DNA of 64,000 bases from Afipia sp. (GTDB lineage Bacteria > Pseudomonadota > Alphaproteobacteria > Rhizobiales > Xanthobacteraceae): assembly GCA_017308595.1 (NCBI GenBank), contig JAFKER010000009.1, positions 62,001 through 126,000 of the forward strand. Direction: 5' to 3'. The first letter of the stretch is position 1. Each line of letters begins with the position of its first letter. The translations under genes were made by a program, and so were the position numbers. The notes beneath the pieces were generated by a model. That model did not search any database. It saw nothing but the letters and a program-made list of their open reading frames with translations, and had not been told where the DNA came from. Below are positions 1-9,255 of the stretch, one piece after another.

Positions 1-518
1 ACACCAATGACGAGTTCGACATTTCAGGACTGATGCAGCGGCAGGCGGGCCTGAAGTTTCTTGAACTCGGACGCTCCTGCGTGCTGCCGCCCTACCGCAC
101 CAAACGCACCGTCGAGTTGCTCTGGCATGGCGTGTGGAGTTATGTCCGCCGGCACAATCTCGATGTGATGATCGGTTGCGCAAGCTTTGAGGGCACGAAC
201 CCCGACGCACTCGCATTGCCGCTGTCATTCCTCCATCACTACGCTACCGCGCCGGAAGGCTGGCGTGCGAGCGCGCATTCTTCGCGCAGGGTGGAGATGA
301 ATCGCATCGCGAAAGAGAACATCGATACCAAAGCGGCGCTGCGCATGTTGCCGCCGCTGATCAAGGGTTACCTTCGCGTCGGAGCCTTCATCGGCGACGG
401 CGCGGTGATCGACCACCAGTTTGGCACCACGGATGTACTGGTTGTCATGCCGGTGTCGGCCATCTCCGGCCGTTACCTCGATCACTTCGGCGCTGACGCG
501 ACGCGTCACGCGGCGTAG
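1..518 (+). CDS. olsB: L-ornithine N-acyltransferase (OlsB-like), 3' part
   Basis: The reading frame is open from the first bases of the window (codons in frame with position 3) to TAG at 516-518, so this is the C-terminal ~170 residues of a longer protein. OlsB-type GNAT/hemolysin-like acyltransferases transfer a 3-hydroxyacyl chain from acyl-ACP to ornithine, the first step of ornithine-lipid synthesis at the inner membrane. Family-typical segments are LGRSCVLPPYR, LWHGVWSYV and MIGCASFEGTNP. Full-length family members are about 280-300 residues, so roughly the first 40% lies upstream of the window. The gene converges on coaA. The family call is good; whether the substrate is ornithine or another amine cannot be told from this fragment. 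Confidence 0.75.
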   Translation, partial: TNDEFDISGLMQRQAGLKFLELGRSCVLPPYRTKRTVELLWHGVWSYVRRHNLDVMIGCASFEGTNPDALALPLSFLHHYATAPEGWRASAHSSRRVEMNRIAKENIDTKAALRMLPPLIKGYLRVGAFIGDGAVIDHQFGTTDVLVVMPVSAISGRYLDHFGADATRHAA

Positions 519-525
519 GCAACAG

Positions 526-559
526 CTTTGTCATTCCAGCGAAAGCCGGAATGACAAAG
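526..559. terminator. Bidirectional hairpin between olsB and coaA
   Basis: CTTTGTCATTCC (526-537) and GGAATGACAAAG (548-559) form a perfect 12-bp inverted repeat around a 10-base loop. It lies between the stop codons of two convergent genes. A-rich flanks give T-rich ends on either transcript. The core GTCATTCC/GGAATGAC also resembles a small palindrome commonly scattered through alphaproteobacterial genomes. Confidence 0.65.
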
Positions 560-565
560 AAAAAC

Positions 566-1522
566 TTACAATCGCCGCAGCTGAACGTCCTCGATGACAT
601 GATCGCCGCCCTTCTTGAGGATCAGCGTGGCACGCGGCCGCGTGGGCAGGATATTCTCTTCAAGATTGACAAGGTTGATGGTGGTCCAGAGCTCGAGGGC
701 TCTCGCGGTCGCTTCCTCGTCGGAGAGCTTTGCATAACGATTGAAGTATGATCGTGGATCGCGGAACGCCGTGTTACGCAACGTCAGGAACCGCTCGACA
801 TACCATTCGCGCAGAACCGGCTCGTCCGCATCGATATAGACCGAGAAATCGAAGAAGTCCGACACATAGGGCACCGCTTTGCCATCGCGCGGCAGGCGCC
901 CGGTCTGCAGCACATTGACGCCTTCGACAATGAGGATGTCCGGTCGGTCGACCTCGACTCCCTCGTTCGGGATCACGTCGTAAGTCAGATGCGAATAGAC
1001 CGGCGCTCGCACGGGGCGGCGACCGGCCTTGATGTCGGACAAGAACGAGAGCAGCGCGGGAAGATCGTAGCTTTCGGGAAAGCCTTTCTTCTGCATCAGG
1101 CCTTCACGTTCCAGAACCTCGTTCGGATAGAGAAAGCCGTCTGTGGTGACGAGATCGACCTTCGGCCGCGGCGACCAGCGCGCCAGCAGGGCCTGCAGCA
1201 CGCGCGCGGTGGTGGACTTGCCAACCGCCACCGATCCGGCCACGCCAATGATATAGGGCATCTTGCGGTCCTCGATACCGAGGAAATGCCGCTGCGCCAC
1301 GAACAGGCGCTGAGCCGCAGCAACATAGAACGACAGCAGACGCGACAGCGGCAGGTAGATTTCCTCGACCTCTTTCATGTCGAGACGATCGTGCATCGAA
1401 TGCATCCGCGCGATTTCCTCGGCGGTCAGGGTCATCGGCATGTCGTCGCGCAAGGCGGCCCACTGCGCGCGCGAGAACACGCGATAGGGATTGTACTGAA
1501 CCTGTTCGGCTCTCACATCCAT
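566..1522 (-). CDS. coaA: Type I pantothenate kinase
   Basis: CoaA phosphorylates pantothenate, the first committed step of coenzyme A synthesis in the cytoplasm. The 318-residue length matches bacterial type I enzymes. The P-loop is [12 protein letters not shown], followed by the family segments [17 protein letters not shown] and [12 protein letters not shown]. The frame is open upstream to 1648, but the conserved N-terminus starts at [14 protein letters not shown], so I chose ATG at 1522. It is the last gene of the minus-strand histidine operon, 52 bases after hisE, an arrangement recalled for related Hyphomicrobiales. Confidence 0.96.
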   Translation of the reverse strand: MDVRAEQVQYNPYRVFSRAQWAALRDDMPMTLTAEEIARMHSMHDRLDMKEVEEIYLPLSRLLSFYVAAAQRLFVAQRHFLGIEDRKMPYIIGVAGSVAVGKSTTARVLQALLARWSPRPKVDLVTTDGFLYPNEVLEREGLMQKKGFPESYDLPALLSFLSDIKAGRRPVRAPVYSHLTYDVIPNEGVEVDRPDILIVEGVNVLQTGRLPRDGKAVPYVSDFFDFSVYIDADEPVLREWYVERFLTLRNTAFRDPRSYFNRYAKLSDEEATARALELWTTINLVNLEENILPTRPRATLILKKGGDHVIEDVQLRRL

Positions 1523-1574
1523 GAGCCAGTCCTCCTGTCCGGCCTGCGCGTGTCCCCGCGCCGGCCGAATTGAC

Positions 1575-1898
1575 CTAATCACGCTTGCGCGCAGCCTTCT
1601 CTTCAAGCCCGGACATTCCCGTCCGCTGCGCCAATGCTGCTTCGACATCCGTCAGACTGACGCCGCGCGACTTCAGCAGCACCAGAAGATGGAAAAGCAG
1701 ATCAGCACTCTCGGCGATCAGGTGACCGCGATCGTTCTCGATGGCCGCGATCACAGTCTCGACCGCTTCCTCGCCAAGCTTCTTGGCGCAATGCTCCGGA
1801 CCCTTGTCCAGCAACTTGCGTGTATAGGACGCGTCGCCTCCCGACGCCGCGCGGGCATCGATGGTGGCTGCGAGATCGTGGATCGTAAAACCGCTCAT
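1575..1898 (-). CDS. hisE: Phosphoribosyl-ATP pyrophosphatase
   Basis: HisE hydrolyses phosphoribosyl-ATP to phosphoribosyl-AMP, step two of histidine synthesis. The 107-residue protein carries the all-alpha MazG-like metal-binding core [14 protein letters not shown] and [13 protein letters not shown], whose acidic residues bind magnesium. The frame extends to 2147 but the upstream part overlaps hisF and has no family similarity, so ATG 1898 is taken. HisE is a stand-alone protein here, not fused to HisI as in enterobacteria, and hisI is not in the window. The gene sits 94 bases after hisF. Confidence 0.96.
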   Translation of the reverse strand: MSGFTIHDLAATIDARAASGGDASYTRKLLDKGPEHCAKKLGEEAVETVIAAIENDRGHLIAESADLLFHLLVLLKSRGVSLTDVEAALAQRTGMSGLEEKAARKRD

Positions 1899-1992
1899 AA
1901 GCTGCCTTCTATCACTTCCGTACTCCGGTAGGGAGCGCAAAGAGCTGATCCGATTCAGGTATTTGGCATTCCGGACACATCGACCACGCGCC

Positions 1993-2769
1993 TCACGGAT
2001 CGAGCCGCATCGGCAGGCCCGAGCGGACCATGTGCTCCTTGGCCTGACGAATGGTGAACTCCCCGAAATGGAAGATCGACGCGGCCAGCACAGCGGTCGC
2101 GTGTCCTTCACGGATGCCCGCCACCAGATGATCGAGATTGCCGACACCGCCCGATGCGATCACCGGCACATTCACGCTGTCGGCAATGGCACGGGTCAAC
2201 GGAATATCGAAGCCCTGCCGGGTGCCGTCGCGATCCATCGAGGTCAGCAGGATTTCGCCCGCGCCCAGCGCAACCACTTCCTGCGCGTATTCGATGGCAT
2301 CGATGCCGGTGGACTTGCGTCCGCCATGGGTGAAAATCTCCCAGCGCGATCCGCCGCCGGACCGCGCAACGCTTTTTGCATCGATCGCAACCACGATGCA
2401 CTGGTCGCCGAACTTCTCCGCGCCTTCCTTGACGATCTCGCGCCGCGCCACGGCCGCAGAATTGATCGAGACCTTGTCTGCGCCGTGATTGAGCAGGGTG
2501 CGGATGTCATCCACCGTGCGTACGCCGCCGCCCACCGTTAGCGGCATGAAGCAGGCTTCCGCCGTCCGCCGCACCACGTCGAGCATCGTACCGCGATTTT
2601 CATGGGTGGCGTTGATGTCGAGAAAACACAGTTCGTCCGCGCCCGCCGCGTCATAGGCAATCGCAGCCTCGACCGGATCGCCCGCGTCGCGCAGGTCTAC
2701 GAAATTGACGCCCTTGACCACACGGCCATCCTTGACGTCGAGACAGGGGATGACGCGGACTTTAAACAT
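1993..2769 (-). CDS. hisF: Imidazole glycerol phosphate synthase, cyclase subunit
   Basis: HisF is the (beta/alpha)8-barrel cyclase subunit. With HisH it converts PRFAR and ammonia to imidazole glycerol phosphate and AICAR. The 258 residues begin with [18 protein letters not shown], which contains the catalytic Asp of the N-terminal half barrel. The second catalytic Asp lies in [12 protein letters not shown], and [10 protein letters not shown] forms a phosphate site. It follows hisA by 15 bases in the same operon. The AICAR by-product can be recycled by PurH, whose gene is at the other end of the window. Confidence 0.97.
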   Translation of the reverse strand: MFKVRVIPCLDVKDGRVVKGVNFVDLRDAGDPVEAAIAYDAAGADELCFLDINATHENRGTMLDVVRRTAEACFMPLTVGGGVRTVDDIRTLLNHGADKVSINSAAVARREIVKEGAEKFGDQCIVVAIDAKSVARSGGGSRWEIFTHGGRKSTGIDAIEYAQEVVALGAGEILLTSMDRDGTRQGFDIPLTRAIADSVNVPVIASGGVGNLDHLVAGIREGHATAVLAASIFHFGEFTIRQAKEHMVRSGLPMRLDP

Positions 2770-2784
2770 AAGAATCCCGGACCA

Positions 2785-3525
2785 TTATGCCGCCGCCCTT
2801 GCATTGCGGATGAGTGTCAATGCTTCCGCCGGATCAATGCGGCCATCGTAAAGTGCACGGCCGGAAATCGCGCCTTCGAGCTTTTTCGCGCGCGGCGTCA
2901 GCATGGCTTTCACATCGTCGATGGAAGCAAGGCCGCCAGACGCAATCACCGGAATGGAGATCGCATCGGCCAGCGCAATGGTTGCCTCCAGATTGAGGCC
3001 CTTGAGCAGGCCGTCGCGAGCGATGTCGGTGAAGATGATCGCGGCAACACCCGCATCCTCGAAACGCTGCGCGATATCGAGCGCGGTCACGGTCGAGGTT
3101 TCCGCCCAGCCTTCGACAGCGACCTTGCCGTCGCGCGCATCGAGGCCCACTGCAACCTGGCCCGGAAACTTCTTGGCGGCCTCTTTCACCAGCGCCGGAT
3201 CGCGCACGGCAGCGGTGCCGATGATCACGCGGCGAATGCCTTTCGACAGCCATGCCTCAACTGTTGCGAGATCACGAATGCCGCCGCCAAGCTGCACCGG
3301 AAATTTCACGCTCTTGAGCATATCTTCAACAGCGTGTGCATTCACCGGTTTGCCGGCAAATGCGCCATCGAGATCGACCACATGCAGATATTCAAAACCC
3401 TGCGTCTCGAATGTCTTCGCCTGCGCTGCGGGATCGAGATTGAATACGGTTGCGCGCGCCATGTCGCCCTGCTCAAGGCGCACGCACTGACCGTTCTTGA
3501 GGTCGATAGCGGGAAAGAGAATCAC
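2785..3525 (-). CDS. hisA: ProFAR isomerase
   Basis: HisA isomerises ProFAR to PRFAR, the HisHF substrate. The mature frame starts [17 protein letters not shown], giving a 246-residue half-barrel-duplicated TIM barrel. Phosphate-binding segments are VQLGGGIRD and VIASGGLAS, with catalytic Asp residues in PAIDL and FTDIARDG. The start is GTG at 3523-3525, overlapping the hisH TGA stop as GTGA. The frame runs open to 3999 but that extension is antisense-like low-quality sequence inside hisH. Tight overlap suggests translational coupling of hisH and hisA. Confidence 0.96.
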   Translation of the reverse strand: MILFPAIDLKNGQCVRLEQGDMARATVFNLDPAAQAKTFETQGFEYLHVVDLDGAFAGKPVNAHAVEDMLKSVKFPVQLGGGIRDLATVEAWLSKGIRRVIIGTAAVRDPALVKEAAKKFPGQVAVGLDARDGKVAVEGWAETSTVTALDIAQRFEDAGVAAIIFTDIARDGLLKGLNLEATIALADAISIPVIASGGLASIDDVKAMLTPRAKKLEGAISGRALYDGRIDPAEALTLIRNARAAA

Positions 3526-4172
3526 GGCTTCCACTTCAGAAAGTTCGAGATCAGGGCCAGACCGAAGCGCTGGCTCTTCTCGGGATGAAACTGCGTGCCG
3601 ATGGCGGTGTCCTTGCCGACAATCGCGGTGACGGGACCGCCGTAATCGGCGCGCGCAATGATGTCCGCCTCGCTGGCGGCATTGAGGTGATAGGAGTGCA
3701 CGAAATAGGCGTGCCGGCCGTTGTCGCCCAGTGGCAGCTTGTCCAGCACCGGATGCTCTCGCACCAGATCGAGCGTATTCCAGCCCATGTGCGGGATTTT
3801 CAGCTCTTCGTCGCGCGGCGCGATCTTCACCACGTCGCCCGCGATCCAGTCGAGGCCGGGCGTGGTGACATATTCCTTGCCCTGCGTCGCCATCAACTGC
3901 ATGCCGACGCAAATGCCGAAGAACGGGCGTGCCTTGCTGCGCACCGCCTCCGTCATGGCGTCCACCATACCGTCGAGACTGTCGAGGCCCTTGCGGCAAT
4001 CGGCGAATGCGCCAACACCGGGCAGCACGATTCGGTCGGCACGAAACACCGTGTCGGGATCGCGCGTCACCACAATCTTTTGCGGCTGTTCGCTTCCGCG
4101 CGCGGCGCGTTCGAAAGCCTTCGCTGCCGAGTGCAGATTGCCGGAGCCGTAGTCAATGATGGCAACGCTCAC
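3522..4172 (-). CDS. hisH: Imidazole glycerol phosphate synthase, glutaminase subunit
   Basis: HisH is the class I glutamine amidotransferase that feeds ammonia to HisF. The protein has 216 residues. It opens with [14 protein letters not shown], has the nucleophile Cys88 in FFGICVGMQ, and the catalytic His/Glu pair near the C-terminus in [10 protein letters not shown]. Its ATG overlaps the stop of the upstream DUF2628 gene as ATGA and its own stop overlaps the hisA start. All catalytic residues are present. Confidence 0.97.
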   Translation of the reverse strand: MSVAIIDYGSGNLHSAAKAFERAARGSEQPQKIVVTRDPDTVFRADRIVLPGVGAFADCRKGLDSLDGMVDAMTEAVRSKARPFFGICVGMQLMATQGKEYVTTPGLDWIAGDVVKIAPRDEELKIPHMGWNTLDLVREHPVLDKLPLGDNGRHAYFVHSYHLNAASEADIIARADYGGPVTAIVGKDTAIGTQFHPEKSQRFGLALISNFLKWKP

Positions 4173-4678
4173 CGCGACGCTCCCGGTTCAGGAAACAGAC
4201 CAAGGACATTCTGGGGGGCGTTTTGCGGCTGTGCGATCGACGCGCGAGGCAATGGCGGCGGTGCAGCACTCCGGCTGTTGTCGCGAGCCGTTTTCGCATT
4301 CCAGCGCTCGAAGAAGCGCCGCTCGGCGGCTTCTTCCGAATCCGCCACGACAATATCGAGCTGACGCCACTTGCGGCGCGACAGCTTCCAGCGGCGCAGC
4401 GAACCAGCCTCAAGCCCAAGCAGCAGCGCGATCACCGCCATCACCAGAAAGCGACTTCCGGAGCCAAACCCCGCAGCCGACATCGCGATTTCAGCGACGA
4501 TGATGAGCGCGATATAGCCGATCAGCGCCAGCCATAGCCGGTGCCATAACAACCAGAGGAATGTTCCGACGAACGCCCAAACATAAAATCCGTCGCGCAC
4601 GAACACGAGTTGGTCCGGCGCGGTGCGCACATCGCTGCCGTAGTAACTCGCCGGTCCGTGGACCGTGTAAACCGCCAT
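4169..4678 (-). CDS. DUF2628 membrane protein inside the his operon
   Basis: A 169-residue protein starting [14 protein letters not shown]. The N-terminal ~30 residues and the following hydrophobic block ([21 protein letters not shown] onward, three predicted helices up to about residue 95) match the DUF2628 pattern as I recall it. The C-terminal half is soluble and Arg/Pro-rich. The function is unknown. It overlaps hisH by four bases (ATGA), so it is almost certainly co-transcribed with hisB upstream and hisH downstream. A direct role in histidine synthesis is not indicated by its sequence; the position may only reflect conserved gene order. Confidence 0.85.
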   Translation of the reverse strand: MAVYTVHGPASYYGSDVRTAPDQLVFVRDGFYVWAFVGTFLWLLWHRLWLALIGYIALIIVAEIAMSAAGFGSGSRFLVMAVIALLLGLEAGSLRRWKLSRRKWRQLDIVVADSEEAAERRFFERWNAKTARDNSRSAAPPPLPRASIAQPQNAPQNVLGLFPEPGASR

Positions 4679-4784
4679 GATCGTTCTCCGGAGCTTCGCT
4701 GCACGCGATCCTCATTAGATCGTGCGCCGGGCGATGGTCCAAAAGTGAAGTCCAGCGCATGACCGGCATGCGCGTCAGGTCAAA

Positions 4785-5378
4785 TTAGCCGCCGAGCGTG
4801 CCCTTGGTGGAGGGGATCTGCCCGGCCGTGCGCGGATCAATCGCCACAGCCGTGCGCAGCGCCCGCGCCAGTCCCTTGAAGCAGGATTCGGCGATGTGAT
4901 GGTTGTTTTCGCCGTACAGCGTTTCGACATGCAGCGTCACGCCGGCGTTCATCGCGAACGCATTGAACCATTCGCGCACCAGTTCGGTGTCGAACTCGCC
5001 GATCTTGTCGCGCGGAAACTCCGCCTTGAACACCAGCACCGGCCGGCCGGAAATGTCGATCACGACACGCGACAGCGTCTCGTCCATCGGCATGTGAATG
5101 CCGGCGTAGCGAGTGATGCCCTTCATGTCGCCAAGCGCCTGCTTCACGGCCTGGCCGAGCGCGATACCGACATCTTCGGTCGTGTGGTGGTAATCGACAT
5201 GGAGATCGCCGTCCGCCTGCACGGTGATGTCGATCAGCGAATGGCGCGCCAGAAGGTCCAGCATATGGTCGAAGAACCCGATGCCGGTCGCGACGTTGGA
5301 CACGCCCGTCCCGTCCAGGTTGACCGACACCATGATGTCGGTTTCCTTGGTCTTGCGCTTGATGGTGGCGGTGCGCAT
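4785..5378 (-). CDS. hisB: Imidazoleglycerol-phosphate dehydratase
   Basis: HisB dehydrates imidazole glycerol phosphate to imidazole acetol phosphate. This is the monofunctional type: 197 residues, with no histidinol-phosphatase domain. Manganese-binding motifs are visible as duplicated halves: [13 protein letters not shown] and [14 protein letters not shown] in the first, and [19 protein letters not shown] in the second. It is the first gene of the minus-strand his operon and divergent from hslV across about 190 bases. A 106-base gap to the DUF2628 gene contains a short palindrome (4755-4773) without a T-tract, so read-through is likely. Confidence 0.97.
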   Translation of the reverse strand: MRTATIKRKTKETDIMVSVNLDGTGVSNVATGIGFFDHMLDLLARHSLIDITVQADGDLHVDYHHTTEDVGIALGQAVKQALGDMKGITRYAGIHMPMDETLSRVVIDISGRPVLVFKAEFPRDKIGEFDTELVREWFNAFAMNAGVTLHVETLYGENNHHIAESCFKGLARALRTAVAIDPRTAGQIPSTKGTLGG

Positions 5379-5520
5379 GAAATGTGCTCTCCGAACGCGC
5401 TTCCTCTGGAAAGAAGCGTCCTTTTAACAGGCACATGACACCTTCGCTACTGCGGGATGAGGCGATTTTCGCCTGAGTTTTCAGATATGGTGACCGGAAT
5501 TCGATGGCTTCCGGCCCCGA

Positions 5521-5548
5521 TTGCAACGCGAGGGTCCAACCCCTAAAT
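5521..5548 (+). promoter_or_regulatory. Candidate heat-shock sigma-32-like promoter of hslV
   Basis: TTGCAA (5521-5526) and CCCCTAAAT (5540-5548) are separated by 13 bases and end 22 bases before the hslV ATG. The layout resembles a sigma-32 promoter (CTTGAA-type -35, CCCCATNT-type -10). hslVU is a classical heat-shock operon. The -35 match is imperfect, so this is tentative. Confidence 0.35.
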
Positions 5549-5570
5549 CAGGCCCCTCAATGAGGTAGTT

Positions 5571-6122
5571 ATGCAGGCATCACACGCTGAAATCTGGCAC
5601 GGGACCACCATTCTGACGGTCCGCAAGGGCGGTAAGGTGGTCATCGGGGGCGACGGACAGGTCTCCATCGGCCAGACGGTCATCAAGTCCAACGCCAAAA
5701 AGGTCCGCAAGCTCGGCAAGGGTGACGTGATCGGCGGCTTCGCCGGAGCCACCGCCGACGCCTTCACCCTGTTCGAGCGGCTGGAAGCCAAGCTGGAGCA
5801 GTATCCCGGCCAGCTCACCCGCGCCGCCGTCGAGCTTGCCAAGGACTGGCGCACGGACCGCTATCTGCGCCGCCTGGAAGCCATGATGATCGTGGCGGAC
5901 AAGGACGTCTCGCTGGTGCTGACCGGCACCGGCGATGTGCTGGAACCCGAGCAGGGCGTGATGGCGATCGGCTCCGGCGGTAATTATGCGCTGGCGGCGG
6001 CGCGTGCGTTGGCCGACTCCGACAAGGACGCCGAGACCATCGTGCGCCGCGCGCTGGATATCGCCGCCGACATCTGCGTCTACACCAACCGCAACGTCAC
6101 CCTCGAAACCCTGACCGCATGA
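5571..6122 (+). CDS. hslV: ATP-dependent protease peptidase subunit HslV
   Basis: HslV is the proteasome-beta-like threonine peptidase that forms a double hexamer capped by HslU. The protein has 183 residues. The catalytic threonine is expected at Thr12 in [12 protein letters not shown]. An 11-residue leader ([11 protein letters not shown]) precedes it, unlike E. coli HslV, where only Met is removed. The rest of the core ([25 protein letters not shown]) is standard. Its stop overlaps the next start (ATGA at 6119-6122), coupling it to the DUF2585 gene. Confidence 0.97.
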   Translation: MQASHAEIWHGTTILTVRKGGKVVIGGDGQVSIGQTVIKSNAKKVRKLGKGDVIGGFAGATADAFTLFERLEAKLEQYPGQLTRAAVELAKDWRTDRYLRRLEAMMIVADKDVSLVLTGTGDVLEPEQGVMAIGSGGNYALAAARALADSDKDAETIVRRALDIAADICVYTNRNVTLETLTA

Positions 6123-6730
6123 GCACAGCGGCGAACGATGCCCTGACACCCGCGCCGCGAGGCCTGTCGCCACGCCAGGGTTTTCTGTTCGCTGTCCTGC
6201 TGCTCGCGCTGCAGGCCGCCATTCTTTATGCGATGGGCCGGGTGCCGATCTGCACCTGCGGTTATGTCAAGCTCTGGCATGGCGTGGTGATGAGTTCGGA
6301 GAACTCACAGCACATCGCGGACTGGTACACGTTTTCGCACATCATCCACGGCTTCCTGTTCTACGGCCTGACCTGGCTGCTGCTGCCGCGCCTGTCATGG
6401 ATCGCGCGTCTTCTGATCGCGATGCTGATCGAGGGCGGCTGGGAACTGCTGGAAAACTCCCCACTCATCATCGAACGCTATCGCGCCGGAACCATCTCGC
6501 TCGATTACTACGGCGACAGCATCGTCAATTCGATTTCCGACACGCTGGCGATGGTCGCAGGCTTTATCGCTGCGCGAAAATTGCCGGTAATCGCCACGGT
6601 GCTGATCGCCATCGTCTTCGAAATCGCCGTTGGCCTGCACATCCGCGACAACCTGACGCTGAACATCATCATGCTGATCCATCCATTCGATGCGATACGG
6701 CAATGGCAAAGCGGCCCGCCAATCATCTAG
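6119..6730 (+). CDS. DUF2585 family membrane protein
   Basis: A 203-residue polytopic protein with hydrophobic segments near residues 22-40, 75-105, 145-158 and 160-175. It carries the characteristic [13 protein letters not shown] and [18 protein letters not shown] blocks of DUF2585 (UPF0314). The two cysteines in CTC are a conserved feature of the sequence. The function is unknown. It lies between the two HslVU subunit genes, overlapping hslV by four bases and leaving 40 bases to hslU, so all three form one heat-shock unit. Placement between hslV and hslU is, as I recall, common in Hyphomicrobiales. Confidence 0.85.
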   Translation: MSTAANDALTPAPRGLSPRQGFLFAVLLLALQAAILYAMGRVPICTCGYVKLWHGVVMSSENSQHIADWYTFSHIIHGFLFYGLTWLLLPRLSWIARLLIAMLIEGGWELLENSPLIIERYRAGTISLDYYGDSIVNSISDTLAMVAGFIAARKLPVIATVLIAIVFEIAVGLHIRDNLTLNIIMLIHPFDAIRQWQSGPPII

Positions 6731-6770
6731 ACGTCTTGCCGTTCGGCAAATTCAACAATAGCTGAGACCC

Positions 6771-8072
6771 ATGACAGACTTCTCTCCTCGCGAAATCGTT
6801 TCCGAACTCGATCGCTTCATTGTCGGACAGGGCGACGCCAAGCGCGCTGTGTCGATTGCCCTGCGCAACCGATGGCGGCGTCAGCAGTTGACCGGCTCGC
6901 TGCGCGAGGAAGTGTTGCCCAAAAACATCCTGATGATCGGGCCGACCGGCGTCGGCAAGACCGAGATCGCCCGGCGCCTCGCCCGGCTGGCGAATGCGCC
7001 GTTCATCAAGGTGGAAGCGACCAAATTCACCGAGGTCGGCTATGTCGGCCGCGATGTCGAGCAGATCGTGCGCGACCTGGTGGAGGTCGCGATCCTTCAG
7101 ATTCGCGAGCGCAAGCGCAAGGACGTCCAGGCTCGCGCGCAGCAAGCCGCTGAAGAACGGGTACTGGATGCGCTGGTCGGCGCAAATGCCGGCGCCGCAA
7201 CGCGCGATTCTTTTCGCAGAAAGCTGCGGGCAGGCGAACTGAACGACAAGGAAATCGAAATCGAGACGCAAGCCTCGGGCGGCGCGCCGATGTTCGAGAT
7301 TCCCGGCATGCCCGGCGCACAGATCGGCGCGATCAATATCGGCGACATTTTCGGCAAGATGGGCGGGCGCACCAAGACACGGCGTCTGACGGTGGCGGAC
7401 TCCCACGAGATCCTCGTCAACGAGGAAAGCGACAAACTGCTGGACAGCGAACAGGTCACCCTGGAAGCCGTTCAGGCGGTGGAGAATAACGGCATCGTGT
7501 TCCTGGACGAGATCGATAAGATCTGCGTGCGCGATGGTGCACGGACCGGTGATGTGTCGCGCGAAGGCGTCCAGCGCGATCTGCTGCCGCTGATCGAAGG
7601 CACCACCGTCTCCACCAAGCATGGTGCGGTGAAAACCGACCACATCCTGTTCATCGCATCAGGCGCATTTCATATCGCGAAACCGTCTGACCTGCTGCCT
7701 GAGCTGCAAGGCCGTCTGCCGATCCGCGTCGAACTCCAGGCACTGACCCGCGACGACATGCGCCGCATCCTGACCGAGCCGGAAGCATCGTTACTCAAGC
7801 AGTATGTCGCGCTGATGCAGACCGAAGGCGTCACACTCGATATCACCGCTGATGCGATTGATGCGCTGGCCGATGTCGCCGTGGCAGTGAATTCCACTGT
7901 CGAAAACATCGGCGCACGGCGTTTGCAGACCGTGATGGAGCGGGTCCTTGATGAGACTTCGTTTCATGCGCCCGATATGAACGGACAGACCGTCACCATC
8001 GACGCCGCCTATGTGCAGAAGCATATCGGCGATCTGGCGAAGAACACAGATCTCAGCCGCTTCATCCTGTAG
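6771..8072 (+). CDS. hslU: HslU ATPase subunit of HslVU protease
   Basis: HslU is the AAA+ unfoldase that recognises, unfolds and feeds substrates to HslV. The 433-residue protein has the N-terminal segment [16 protein letters not shown], Walker A GPTGVGKT at about 57-64, the inserted I domain (roughly 110-230), Walker [11 protein letters not shown], and the sensor region [29 protein letters not shown]. The C-terminus LSRFIL is the HslU tail that inserts into HslV to activate it. It is the last gene of the hslV-DUF2585-hslU unit. Confidence 0.97.
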   Translation: MTDFSPREIVSELDRFIVGQGDAKRAVSIALRNRWRRQQLTGSLREEVLPKNILMIGPTGVGKTEIARRLARLANAPFIKVEATKFTEVGYVGRDVEQIVRDLVEVAILQIRERKRKDVQARAQQAAEERVLDALVGANAGAATRDSFRRKLRAGELNDKEIEIETQASGGAPMFEIPGMPGAQIGAINIGDIFGKMGGRTKTRRLTVADSHEILVNEESDKLLDSEQVTLEAVQAVENNGIVFLDEIDKICVRDGARTGDVSREGVQRDLLPLIEGTTVSTKHGAVKTDHILFIASGAFHIAKPSDLLPELQGRLPIRVELQALTRDDMRRILTEPEASLLKQYVALMQTEGVTLDITADAIDALADVAVAVNSTVENIGARRLQTVMERVLDETSFHAPDMNGQTVTIDAAYVQKHIGDLAKNTDLSRFIL

Positions 8073-8111
8073 CAGCTTCGCGTTATCTTCGGATCGTGGT
8101 AAGCGTCAGCG

Positions 8112-9248
8112 ATGAACGCTGACGCGCCGACCTCATCGGGCAGGACACGATCTCAGTGGCTGATGATGCTCGCGCTCAACGCGATGCTGATGATCGCCCT
8201 CTACATCTATAAACTGCTCTACAACATCCCCGGCGAGGTCTACACCCAGCTTCTGGCCGACTATCATTTCGGCTTCATCAAACGGGCTCTGCTCGGTGCA
8301 CTCACCGGCCTTCTTTTTCCAACTCTGCCGGTGTGGTCGCCTTATGTCCCTGGAACACTTATCCTGCTTGTGACCTGCGGCCTGTTTTTTCTGGCGTTCC
8401 GAAAAATCATCGGATTTCGCGCCGAAACATTGCCTGTGCTGGTGTTCACTGCGGGCTCGCCGGTCTTTCTGAAGAACTTCATTCAGACGCTGGGCTATTT
8501 CGACATCTACGGCTGCGCAGCCGCACTGTTGTTGCTGATCGTTCCGGCGAGAAGTCTTGCCTACATCGCCTTGGCCGCGGTGCTGGCTGTGTTGCTGAAC
8601 CTGATTCATCATATTCAGACGCTGCTCTATCTGCCGACAATCATCGCCATCGTGGTCGTTCGTTTCTATTTGGTGCAGCGTCGCCGGATCAGCCTTGCAG
8701 ATGTCTTGCTCGGCGGCGGATTACTTGCCCTGATCGGCGGCCTGTTCCTGTACACACAGCTCTACGGCAACGTTCCGGTGCCACGCGAAGAATTCACAGC
8801 CTATCTGCAATCGCGGATCAGCGATCCTGCCTTCCGCAGCTATCTCTCGACGGATATCTACTACAATACGCTGGCGAAGGAAATTTCTCACACCTGGACG
8901 ATCCTGCCCAAGAATCTTCTGCGGTTGCCGGTGTATGCGGCCATCATCGCCTGCCACGCGCCGCTGATTGCATGCTTCTTAAACAGCATGCGTCAGCTCG
9001 ATACGGGGTCGCGACGCTTCATCCTTGTCGCGCTGACGCTCATCACTCTCGCCTATCTGATCGTGTTCGCCATCGTGTTCGATTATGCTCGCTGGTATTC
9101 GAACTGGGCGACCTGCATGATCCTGATGTTTTTCACAATGCAGTATCTTGCCACCACCCGCTCTTCGATTGCCGATACGCCCGCCGCACGGCGTTTCGGA
9201 TGGATCACTTCACTGATCCCGCGCGTTGGCACCACGATCCCGTTTTGA
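8112..9248 (+). CDS. Polytopic membrane protein of unknown function
   Basis: A 378-residue protein with about 9-10 hydrophobic segments, starting near residues 17-35 and running to about 355. I do not recognise a domain. The segments GFIKRALLGALTGLLF and NLIHHIQTLLYLP, and a conserved-looking cytoplasmic or periplasmic stretch around residues 220-260, are the most distinctive features. The overall pattern (many helices, a soluble loop, RWYSNWATCMI near the end) recalls glycosyltransferase-C or O-antigen-polymerase-like membrane proteins, but this is only an impression. It follows hslU by 39 bases on the same strand and converges on smr, so it may be read from the hslVU promoter or be an independent insertion. 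Confidence 0.7.
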   Translation: MNADAPTSSGRTRSQWLMMLALNAMLMIALYIYKLLYNIPGEVYTQLLADYHFGFIKRALLGALTGLLFPTLPVWSPYVPGTLILLVTCGLFFLAFRKIIGFRAETLPVLVFTAGSPVFLKNFIQTLGYFDIYGCAAALLLLIVPARSLAYIALAAVLAVLLNLIHHIQTLLYLPTIIAIVVVRFYLVQRRRISLADVLLGGGLLALIGGLFLYTQLYGNVPVPREEFTAYLQSRISDPAFRSYLSTDIYYNTLAKEISHTWTILPKNLLRLPVYAAIIACHAPLIACFLNSMRQLDTGSRRFILVALTLITLAYLIVFAIVFDYARWYSNWATCMILMFFTMQYLATTRSSIADTPAARRFGWITSLIPRVGTTIPF

Positions 9249-9255
9249 TCGACGC

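Noticed and set aside
551-751. A 66-codon plus-strand frame after olsB
   Set aside because: Lies antisense to the coaA 3' end and begins inside the terminator hairpin.
4755-4773. GCGCATG-ACCGG-CATGCGC as a terminator after hisB
   Set aside because: A 7-bp stem without a T-run on the minus strand; read-through into the rest of the his operon is more likely.
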